Source: Acidobacteriota bacterium (GTDB lineage Bacteria; Acidobacteriota; JAAYUB01; JAMOQF01). From it: DNA of 6,002 nt. The position numbers and the translations under genes are program-made. Shown piece by piece: positions 1 to 5,666 of the stretch; position 1 is the first letter of the stretch, and every line of letters starts with the position of its first letter. The stretch is taken from positions 1-6,002 of the forward strand of contig JALULU010000366.1 of NCBI GenBank assembly GCA_027040585.1. The letters are read 5' to 3'. The notes under the pieces are model-generated. The model did no database searches, was not told where the DNA came from, and saw only the letters and a list, made by a program, of their open reading frames with translations.

Positions 1-131
1 AAATGTTGTCAAGCAATAAAAACAAGTAGGGCACCACAAAAGAAAAAAACAAAATCAATCCCCCAAAACCCCTGACTTATCACCACTTCACTTTTCTGTA
101 ACCATACCCTTAGGCGGAAGTCGGGAGTAAA
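1..131. other. Non-coding or degenerate segment upstream of the membrane-protein remnant
   Basis: I see no gene here. All three plus frames are interrupted by stops, and the longest open stretch (20 to 130) has no ATG, GTG or TTG. By eye, positions 61 to 130 are richer in C and G than the rest of the window. On the minus strand positions 5 to 10 read TTGACA, a perfect -35 hexamer, which could belong to a promoter firing leftwards. Any matching -10 would lie outside the window, so this cannot be tested here. The segment ends at the point where homology to the membrane-protein family begins, so it may be one side of an old rearrangement junction. Confidence 0.35.
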
Positions 132-440
132 ATTGAAAAATACAACTATCTTTTAATTGGGGGACTTTTTGCTGGATTTTTATGGGAATTCTGGAATAGT
201 TTTGCGATTAGCAGGTGGAAATACCACCTCCCTTTTTTAAATACCCCTAAAATTTTTGAGATGCCCTTGTTGGGGTACTTTGGTTTTATGCCTTTCGCAA
301 TTGAAGTCTATTTTATCTATTCTTTTTTGAAATTTGTTGAAAAAAAATCCTCTAAAATAATAAGATTTTTCCTCTATTTAATAGTTTTAATTGAAATTCC
401 ATTTACCTTTTATCTCATAGACAAATTTACAGTTGTCTAA
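132..440 (+). pseudogene. 5'-truncated remnant of a conserved multispanning membrane protein (C-terminal part)
   Basis: This frame is open from just after a TAG at 111-113 to the TAA at 438-440 and gives about 102 residues. It contains the highly conserved blocks GFLWEFWN, RWKYHLPF and KIFEMPLLGYFGFMPFAIE, which I recognise from the C-terminal part of an uncharacterised bacterial integral membrane protein family. About three hydrophobic segments are visible: around YLLIGGLFAGFLW, around LLGYFGFMPFAIEVYFIY, and a last one near IIRFFLYLIVLIEIPFTFYL. There is no in-frame ATG, GTG or TTG ahead of the conserved block. The only upstream option is a rare ATT at 132, 4 nt after a weak GGGAG. The first in-frame ATG (261) falls inside the conserved region. 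The family's N-terminal membrane half is not found in any frame upstream, so I call it a remnant. Translation from ATT as a short membrane protein is the alternative. Its end overlaps the convergent DUF1848 gene by 4 nt. Confidence 0.6.
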
Positions 441-1216
441 ATATCTGGATTCCCATAGCAGTATAGACATTTACCGCTACATTTATAGTACCATCCAATA
501 TCCCAGCTTTTTGTACATTTACAGTAAGTTCTTTGACCTTTTGCCCCTTCAGTTGTCGTAAGCTCTCCTTCAGGGTGCAATTTGTTTAAAAGTTCCCCCG
601 AGATACACCCCCTTGTTGTAAGGTTTTTCTCTGCACACCAGAGAAGTTCAATGTTTTTCTCTTTTGCTATCCTTTTCATGTACTCTATAACCTCTTTCCT
701 TTCCCTTTTCTCAAATTCCATTGGGATTATGCCGTATTTTTTAAGGTTCTTAATTACCTTTGGGTAGATATCCAAAAAACTTGTGATAAATGTATTTATT
801 CCATGTTTTTTGCATTCTCTAACTATTTCAGGAAAGAATTTATAGTTTGTAAATATTTCCTCATTTTTCATTTTAAGTTTTACAATTGGGTCAAATCTGA
901 TATTTATCCTTTCTGGCGATTTTACAAATTCTATTAAATCTGGGAGAATTTTAAAAATTTCCCTTTTGTCTGGAATTCCCCTTTCAAGTATTGTATTTCC
1001 CATGCCAGTTATTGAAAGTAAAATAAAAATTTGGGAGTATTTTAGTAGTGTTTCCCTCAGTTTTTTGTGGTAAATCAAATTTAATGGATTTTTTGTCCAT
1101 ATGACAACTGTATGGACTTTTTCGGGAGGTATTTTTTCATTTAAAATTGAAATAAATTTATCTGGGTAGGTGCTGACTAAATCAACCCTTCTACTTGCAG
1201 AAATTATTTTTAACAT
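437..1216 (-). CDS. DUF1848 family protein with C-terminal radical-SAM-like cysteine motif
   Basis: The 259-residue protein matches the DUF1848 family throughout. Near the N-terminus it has I-S-A-S-R-R (residues 5-10), then V-I-W-T-K-N-P (38-44), I-R-F-D-P-I (106-111), I-T-S-F-L-D (144-149), L-W-C-A-E (192-196) and C204. The C-terminus carries C-K-C (232, 234), the family's S-x-D-I-G segment (237-241), and C246-x3-C250-x2-C253. That last spacing equals the canonical radical SAM iron-sulfur motif, but it comes after the predicted barrel instead of before it. An Fe-S cluster is therefore likely. The reaction and substrate are unknown, and I do not assign them. There is no signal peptide, so it should be cytoplasmic. 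It is the last gene of the peptidase operon, starting 1 nt after the preceding stop. No clear Shine-Dalgarno precedes its ATG, so it probably depends on translational coupling. The DUF1848 assignment is firm; radical SAM chemistry is inferred. Confidence 0.87.
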   Translation of the reverse strand: MLKIISASRRVDLVSTYPDKFISILNEKIPPEKVHTVVIWTKNPLNLIYHKKLRETLLKYSQIFILLSITGMGNTILERGIPDKREIFKILPDLIEFVKSPERINIRFDPIVKLKMKNEEIFTNYKFFPEIVRECKKHGINTFITSFLDIYPKVIKNLKKYGIIPMEFEKRERKEVIEYMKRIAKEKNIELLWCAEKNLTTRGCISGELLNKLHPEGELTTTEGAKGQRTYCKCTKSWDIGWYYKCSGKCLYCYGNPDI

Positions 1217-1217
1217 T

Positions 1218-1658
1218 TTAGAGAAATGTGAGGTTAAAGTGTTTTGAATTTTCCCTTAAAAATTTAATGGAGGAATTTGTAATTTCAATAAAATTTAAAA
1301 GGGGATCTCCACTTTTTAAGTACTTTTTAACAGGAAGTAGTTTTTCAAGGATTGAAGATTCAAGTCCAAAAAGGAGTGAATATGCTCCCTCAATGGAAAC
1401 TTCGCTTTCTTTAATTTTTTCAAGAAAAAATTTAAATTTTTCTGCCGTATTTTCAACTGTAAATAATTCATCTTTTAGAATATTATCTGAAGGTTTAAAA
1501 TTTCTTAAAAACTCTTTTCTTTTTAAATTATTTTCCTTTAGAAAGTCTGTGATATTTTGAAAATAAAAATCATCACTAAAGGTGCCAGAGAAAAACTCCA
1601 GCACCTCATCATAGATTTCAAGTGTATTTAAAATTTCTTCCTTTAAGTTATTTTTCAT
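1218..1658 (-). CDS. Hypothetical helical protein, possibly ferritin-like
   Basis: I do not recognise this 146-residue protein with confidence. It is acidic, contains no cysteine and no signal peptide, and looks almost entirely alpha-helical and cytoplasmic. The stretch from about residue 79 to 140 (L-E-K-I-K-E-S-E-V-S-I-E, then G-L-E-S-S-I-L-E-K, ending E-N-S-K-H-F) faintly recalls ferritin-like or rubrerythrin-like proteins, in which a Glu-rich helix is followed by an E-x-x-H helix. The usual paired E-x-x-H metal ligands are not both present, so a diiron site cannot be claimed. The gene start overlaps the end of the S46 peptidase gene by 11 nt in another frame, and its stop lies 1 nt before the DUF1848 start. 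No strong Shine-Dalgarno is seen. The overlap and spacing point to co-translation with both neighbours. The reading frame looks genuine because it fits tightly between two recognised genes on the same strand. Confidence 0.75.
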   Translation of the reverse strand: MKNNLKEEILNTLEIYDEVLEFFSGTFSDDFYFQNITDFLKENNLKRKEFLRNFKPSDNILKDELFTVENTAEKFKFFLEKIKESEVSIEGAYSLLFGLESSILEKLLPVKKYLKSGDPLLNFIEITNSSIKFLRENSKHFNLTFL

Positions 1659-3801
1659 CTGTTAATGTGAGTTCTTTATAAAGATTATTTGCATTGCTAA
1701 ACTCTTTTAAGATAAAAAGGAAATATCTAATATCTACACTAATTGTCCTTGTGAGTTTATCGCTATAAAGATAGTCACTACTCATGCTCTCATAATTTCC
1801 GTCGAAGGCAACTCCCACTAAATTTCCATATTTATCCATAACAGGGCTTCCTGAATTTCCACCTGTAATATCTGTATCTGCTAAGAAATCCACTGGTACA
1901 TCATTTATGTTTTTGTCATAGTATTTTTTTGCAATATCACTTTTATAGAGTTTCTTTAACTTTTCAGGTGCGTCAAAGGGTGGTTTGCCTGTATCCTTTT
2001 CCATAACCCCTGTAAGCGAGGTAATGTATTTATACCAGACGGCATCCCTTGGTGAATAGCCTCTAACAGTTCCATATGTAAGTCTCAAGGTTCTATTTGC
2101 ATCTGGATAGAGAATTTCACCCTTTTTGTAGTCTTTAATTGCCTTTATATATTCTGGTTGTAGTTTGGTTAGCTTTCCTGAAAATCCAAGGAAATCAGAC
2201 CTTAAACTTTCATAATATGGATAGAGTTTACTGAAGAAATTAATTGCAGCATCATTTGTTCTCATCAACTCATCTTTTGTCATATCAAACATTTCCATTC
2301 TGTCCTTTTCATTTCCAAGCATAGAATTCTTGTACATGTTATCTATAAAAGTTCTGATAGCTTTATCCTTTTCTTTGCCCTTTTTATTTCCATATATTTC
2401 CTTAATTGGTGTAGGCACAATATTTTCAGGTAGTTCGGATATGGATTTTAAAAAGTAAAAGGTCATCTCTTTGTCAACTTTGGGATTGTAGTTTCTCCCC
2501 ATAAACATAAGTGACCTTTTTAAATCGGGAATATCTTTAGTTAAATAGCCAGGTTTTCTCTTAAGATCGGGTTTTCCCTTTTCAATTGAGTAGTTGTAGA
2601 TTTTATTTGCAAAGTTCATTAAATCTGAGCCAAAGTTCATTATAGACATCAGGAAATAGTATTTATATTTTTTACCAATCTCATCTGTTAACTCTTTAAA
2701 ATTTTTCATTAACTTTGCATATTCAATATATTTTTTCTCATTATTTTTTTTGTAAAAGTTAAGTATATTTTCCTCAAGTTGTTTTTTTACTTCATATACC
2801 CTGTTTTTCTTAAGTCCTTCTACCATCCCCTGATTGTTTTTATAGACATTTTGTAGCATCTTTAACTTCATTGCCACCCTGATTTTAATTTCAGGGTTCT
2901 TTTTGCCAGCATTTTCAAGTATATCAATCATATCTTTAAAAACCTTAAGTCTAAAGCCATATTTACTATCTAAAGCATATTTAATTTGATAGGATGTTTC
3001 ATATCTCATAGTGGTTCCAGGATAACCCATTATCATCACATAGTCACCTTTATTAATGCCGGCAGTTGAAATCTTTAAAAACTTTTTTGGATGGTATGGG
3101 ACATTCTCCTTTGAATATGGCGCTGGTTTACCATCTTTAGATACATAAACCCTGAATACTGAGAAATCCCCTGTATGTCTTGGCCACATCCAGTTATCAA
3201 TCTCTCCACCATAGTTTCCTATGGATCTCGGTGGGGCGTATACAAGTCTTACATCCTCAATTTCAAGGTATCTAAAAAGGTAGTAGTTAAGTCCACCAAA
3301 CATTGGAACTACAGTGCATTTTAGCCCACTTTTGTTGTGTTCCCTGGTCTCTATTTCTTTTATTTTGTCCTCAATTGCCCTTCCAATGCTTTCAGGTGAC
3401 ATTCCTTTCTTGATGACACTTTTTACCTCTTTTGTTACGTCTTTAAAGTCATTAAGCACCAGGCACTTTGTATCAGGTGCTCTGAGTTCTTCATCCTTTG
3501 TTTTTGCCAGAAATCCCTTTGCTATATAGTCAGTTTTTGCAGTTGAGTTAAACTGAATTGCACCAAATGCAACGTGGTGATTTGTAAGTACAAGTCCATC
3601 CTTTGATATAAATTCTCCAGTACCTCCATCAATTATACATACTGCATCTTTTAAGGCCTTTACTTCGTTTTCAGTTAGTTTAAGTCCCTTTTCTTTCATC
3701 TTTTTCATTGGTAATTGATTTAAAAGGAACATTCCCTCATCTGCCATTAGAAAAATGGTGGCAAAAATAACAGCAAAAATGATAATAAGAAATCTTTTCA
3801 T
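1648..3801 (-). CDS. S46 family dipeptidyl-peptidase, DPP7-like, exported
   Basis: This serine exopeptidase family removes dipeptides from the N-termini of oligopeptides, usually in the periplasm. The 717 residues match the family's full length. A signal peptide (basic start, hydrophobic 4-19, likely cleavage after A20) leaves the typical mature start D-E-G-M. The catalytic triad is visible: His in T-N-H-H (73-76, probably H76), D212 in H-T-G-D-F-S, and S650 in G-G-N-S-G-S-P. Residues that anchor the substrate amino group in the family are present: N203-W204, N318 and D667. G668, 18 residues after the catalytic Ser, corresponds to the Gly of DPP7 and not the Arg673 of DPP11, which suggests hydrophobic or broad P1 preference and not Asp/Glu. 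The helical cap fills roughly residues 280-560. The usual Cys in G-G-C-T-G and H-H-C are both replaced (G60, V77). It is the first gene of its operon, with a good Shine-Dalgarno and its own putative promoter. Confidence 0.96.
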   Translation of the reverse strand: MKRFLIIIFAVIFATIFLMADEGMFLLNQLPMKKMKEKGLKLTENEVKALKDAVCIIDGGTGEFISKDGLVLTNHHVAFGAIQFNSTAKTDYIAKGFLAKTKDEELRAPDTKCLVLNDFKDVTKEVKSVIKKGMSPESIGRAIEDKIKEIETREHNKSGLKCTVVPMFGGLNYYLFRYLEIEDVRLVYAPPRSIGNYGGEIDNWMWPRHTGDFSVFRVYVSKDGKPAPYSKENVPYHPKKFLKISTAGINKGDYVMIMGYPGTTMRYETSYQIKYALDSKYGFRLKVFKDMIDILENAGKKNPEIKIRVAMKLKMLQNVYKNNQGMVEGLKKNRVYEVKKQLEENILNFYKKNNEKKYIEYAKLMKNFKELTDEIGKKYKYYFLMSIMNFGSDLMNFANKIYNYSIEKGKPDLKRKPGYLTKDIPDLKRSLMFMGRNYNPKVDKEMTFYFLKSISELPENIVPTPIKEIYGNKKGKEKDKAIRTFIDNMYKNSMLGNEKDRMEMFDMTKDELMRTNDAAINFFSKLYPYYESLRSDFLGFSGKLTKLQPEYIKAIKDYKKGEILYPDANRTLRLTYGTVRGYSPRDAVWYKYITSLTGVMEKDTGKPPFDAPEKLKKLYKSDIAKKYYDKNINDVPVDFLADTDITGGNSGSPVMDKYGNLVGVAFDGNYESMSSDYLYSDKLTRTISVDIRYFLFILKEFSNANNLYKELTLTDEK

Positions 3802-3808
3802 AAATACA

Positions 3809-3812
3809 CTCC
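3809..3812 (-). promoter_or_regulatory. Shine-Dalgarno of the S46 peptidase gene
   Basis: The minus strand reads GTGGAGTG ahead of the ATG, with GGAG ending 7 nt before the start codon. This spacing supports the chosen start, which also gives a complete signal peptide. Confidence 0.75.
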
Positions 3813-3835
3813 ACTTTTAGATTTTAATAAGGATA

Positions 3836-3864
3836 AATATACGATTTTTTTAAAAAAAAGTTAA
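3836..3864 (-). promoter_or_regulatory. Putative sigma-70-type promoter of the S46 operon
   Basis: Reading the minus strand, TTAACT (3859-3864) and TATATT (3836-3841) are separated by exactly 17 nt. They match the -35 consensus at 4 of 6 and the -10 at 5 of 6 positions. Transcription would begin near 3829, giving a leader of about 28 nt that contains the Shine-Dalgarno. The spacer is almost entirely a T-tract followed by an A-tract. In such AT-rich DNA chance matches are common, so position and spacing are the main support. It fits the only sizeable gap (66 nt) between genes on the minus strand. Confidence 0.45.
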
Positions 3865-3867
3865 ATA

Positions 3868-4389
3868 TTATTTTTTACCAAAGTTAAATAGATTTCCAGC
3901 CTGATAAATTTCCATCTGCACCTTTGAAAAGGGCTTTGCATGTATAAAAAGGTTTTTAGTAAGATTTTTTATCTCACCTGTTTTAAAATCAACTAATACT
4001 TTGTCTCCTGTGTCTCCTATTTTAACATCTTCTGGATATTCTAAAATGGGTAGTCCTGAATTGATACAATTTCTCTTATAAATTGCCCCAAAGGATTTTG
4101 CCAGTATTGCTGAAATTCCCAAGGCAATAAAGCAGTCAACTGCCTGTTGCCTTGAAGATCCTGCTCCAAAATTTTTCCCAACAACAAGGATATCCCCCTT
4201 TTTTGCCCTTTTGGAAAAGTCCTCCCACCCCTTTAAATTTCCAAAGGCATATTTTCCCATTTCATTAATATCTGTAATGTGGAGATGGGAATTGTGGAAA
4301 ATCATATCTGTATCTATGTCGTCAATTAAATTTCCCTTTTCGTCTGTTATACACCAGATTTTTCCCTCTATTTTTGTTTCTCTTTTCAT
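3868..4389 (-). CDS. Aconitase-superfamily hydro-lyase small subunit (3-isopropylmalate dehydratase small subunit, LeuD-like)
   Basis: This is the swivel-domain subunit of a two-subunit dehydratase that moves a hydroxyl group between neighbouring carbons of a di- or tricarboxylic acid. The 173-residue length fits the short archaeal-type LeuD/HacB form. Landmarks are D-I-D-T-D (24-28), N-F-G-A-G-S-S-R-Q-Q-A (73-83) and S-F-G-A-I-Y-K-R-N (99-107). The G-S-S-R stretch supplies the catalytic Ser and substrate-binding Arg that correspond to aconitase Ser642 and Arg644 (S78, R80). The specificity loop after D-T-D reads H-N-S-H-L-H-I-T (32-39). Standard isopropylmalate isomerases have Y-L-V and homoaconitases Y-L-R-T here, so the substrate is open. 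The common G-C-G-S-S-R is G-A-G-S-S-R. It follows the large subunit by 11 nt with an overlapping Shine-Dalgarno. It is the last gene of its operon, and no hairpin terminator is evident after it. Confidence 0.92.
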   Translation of the reverse strand: MKRETKIEGKIWCITDEKGNLIDDIDTDMIFHNSHLHITDINEMGKYAFGNLKGWEDFSKRAKKGDILVVGKNFGAGSSRQQAVDCFIALGISAILAKSFGAIYKRNCINSGLPILEYPEDVKIGDTGDKVLVDFKTGEIKNLTKNLFIHAKPFSKVQMEIYQAGNLFNFGKK

Positions 4390-4396
4390 AATTATT

Positions 4397-4402
4397 CCTC
4401 CT
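4397..4402 (-). promoter_or_regulatory. Shine-Dalgarno of the small-subunit gene, overlapping the large-subunit stop
   Basis: A perfect AGGAGG lies 7 nt ahead of the ATG and shares its first two bases with the TAG stop (4401-4403) of the large-subunit gene. This arrangement favours ribosome re-initiation, which fits equal production of two subunits of one enzyme. Confidence 0.85.
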
Positions 4403-5654
4403 ACATAAATAGCTCAGGGGAAGTAATTTCACCTGTTATTGCTGAGGCAGCAGCTACAGCTGGACTTACAAGAAATGTCTTACCCTTACCCTGTTTTCCA
4501 GGGAAGTTTCTATTTGATGTATTTAGTGAAATATCCCCTTCCCCTGTCATTCCAACATGTCCTTCAGCACACCCTGCACAACTTGGGTTTAAAATTATTG
4601 CCCCCGTTTCAAATAGCTGAGAAAGTATATTTTTTTCAAGCAATTCCCTGTATACCCTTTTTGTGGCAGGCACAATCGATAGAATAACCCCTTCCTTTAC
4701 CTTTTTTCCATTTAATATTTTTGCAACTGTTTCAATATCTTCGGTCCTTCCATTGGTACAGGATCCGATGTAAATGGTATCCACCTTTTCTCCCTTTAAA
4801 TCATCAACATTAAAGACGTTATGTGGATGAGGTGGAGCAGCAATTTGAGGCTTTATCCCGCTTATATCAATTGTGATTTCCTTTTCATATTTTGCATCAG
4901 TATCGCTGTTTATAACTTCAAAATCATTTTTACCAGTAAAGGATTTTATTTCATTTTCAACCTCTTTATTTATGGGAATAAATCCTACAATTCCCCCCAT
5001 CTCTGTTACCATGGAGCAAAGTGTAATCCTCTCATATAATTTCATATTTTCAACAGCGCTTCCATAAAACTCTATTGCCCTCCCAAGTGCAAAGCTTGTC
5101 TTTATCTCCTTTAAGATGTAAAGGGTTACATCCTTTGCTGTTACTGGATACTCATACTTTCCCTTTATATTAATTTTTACGGTTTCAGGTACCTCAAACC
5201 AGTTCTTACCAGTTTTAAAGATAAATGTTATGTCCACATCCCCCATTCCCTGACCAAAGGCTCCAATTGCCCCAACTATGTTGTAGTGACTATCTGTTCC
5301 AACTGCTGTAACCCCAGGCTTTATGATACCTTCCTCCATTAGAACGTGGGATCCAATCCCTGCATCAACGTCGTAGACTTTTATATTGTATTTTTTTGCA
5401 AATCTTCTACAAATTGACTGATTTACTGCATATTTTATGTTTTTTGGTGGCGCCACAAGGTCAAAAGTGAAAAAGGTCTTTTCAGGATTTTCTAAAGGAG
5501 TATCTCCATATTCCCTTTCATAGTGTTTTACAACATTTGGACCCCCAAAATCCCTTGCGGACCTCACATCAAGATCAATCCATATTGTTTTACCAGGTGA
5601 AACTTCATCTTTTGTGTGTTTTTGAAAGATTTTTTCAATTATTGTCTTACCCAT
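4401..5654 (-). CDS. Aconitase-superfamily hydro-lyase large subunit (3-isopropylmalate dehydratase/homoaconitase large subunit, LeuC-like)
   Basis: This subunit carries the 4Fe-4S cluster of the two-subunit dehydratase. The 417 residues match the archaeal-type LeuC length. The cluster ligands are C299 in G-S-C-T-N-G-R and C359/C362 in S-C-A-G-C. Other family blocks are G-T-D-S-H (119-123), T-S-N-R-N-F (379-384) and S-P-A-V-A-A-A-S-A-I-T-G (397-408). Several positions differ from standard LeuC and aconitase. F-D-L-V-A-P (64-69) has Leu where aconitase has His101. G-I-G-S-H (99-103) shifts the usual His by one. Tyr124 replaces Thr after D-S-H, and K387 replaces the second Arg of N-R-N-F-x-G-R. 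I recognise these changes as shared by a distinct branch usually labelled 3-isopropylmalate dehydratase or homoaconitate hydratase family. Substrate could be isopropylmalate, citrate, homocitrate or another malate derivative. It starts 12 nt after the dehydrogenase stop with a strong Shine-Dalgarno. Confidence 0.93.
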   Translation of the reverse strand: MGKTIIEKIFQKHTKDEVSPGKTIWIDLDVRSARDFGGPNVVKHYEREYGDTPLENPEKTFFTFDLVAPPKNIKYAVNQSICRRFAKKYNIKVYDVDAGIGSHVLMEEGIIKPGVTAVGTDSHYNIVGAIGAFGQGMGDVDITFIFKTGKNWFEVPETVKINIKGKYEYPVTAKDVTLYILKEIKTSFALGRAIEFYGSAVENMKLYERITLCSMVTEMGGIVGFIPINKEVENEIKSFTGKNDFEVINSDTDAKYEKEITIDISGIKPQIAAPPHPHNVFNVDDLKGEKVDTIYIGSCTNGRTEDIETVAKILNGKKVKEGVILSIVPATKRVYRELLEKNILSQLFETGAIILNPSCAGCAEGHVGMTGEGDISLNTSNRNFPGKQGKGKTFLVSPAVAAASAITGEITSPELFM

Positions 5655-5660
5655 TTTTTA

Positions 5661-5664
5661 CCTC
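5661..5664 (-). promoter_or_regulatory. Shine-Dalgarno of the large-subunit gene
   Basis: The minus strand reads AAAGAGGT ahead of the ATG, and GAGG ends 6 nt before the start codon. It sits in the 12-nt gap after the dehydrogenase stop and supports the chosen start. Confidence 0.75.
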
Positions 5665-5666
5665 TT

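Noticed and set aside
20..130. Open plus-strand stretch of 36 codons ending in TAA at 128-130
   Set aside because: It has no start codon, follows a stop at 17-19, and shows no recognisable domain. It could at most be a scrap of a lost gene.
213..238. Hairpin with a 6-bp stem (AGGTGG / CCACCT, 5-nt loop) followed by CCC and six T, resembling a plus-strand terminator
   Set aside because: It lies inside the remnant's conserved coding segment R-W-K-Y-H-L-P-F, whose codons explain it. The stem is short and the T-run is offset by 3 nt.
1228..1560. A 110-codon plus-strand reading frame
   Set aside because: It is the antisense shadow of the 146-residue minus-strand gene. That gene fits the operon spacing and has natural composition, whereas this frame has no Shine-Dalgarno or family match.
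3845..3859. T7-A8 palindrome between the small-subunit gene and the S46 gene, as a possible terminator
   Set aside because: It is pure A/T with no loop, no GC in the stem and no T-run after it on the minus strand. It is better read as the spacer of the putative promoter.
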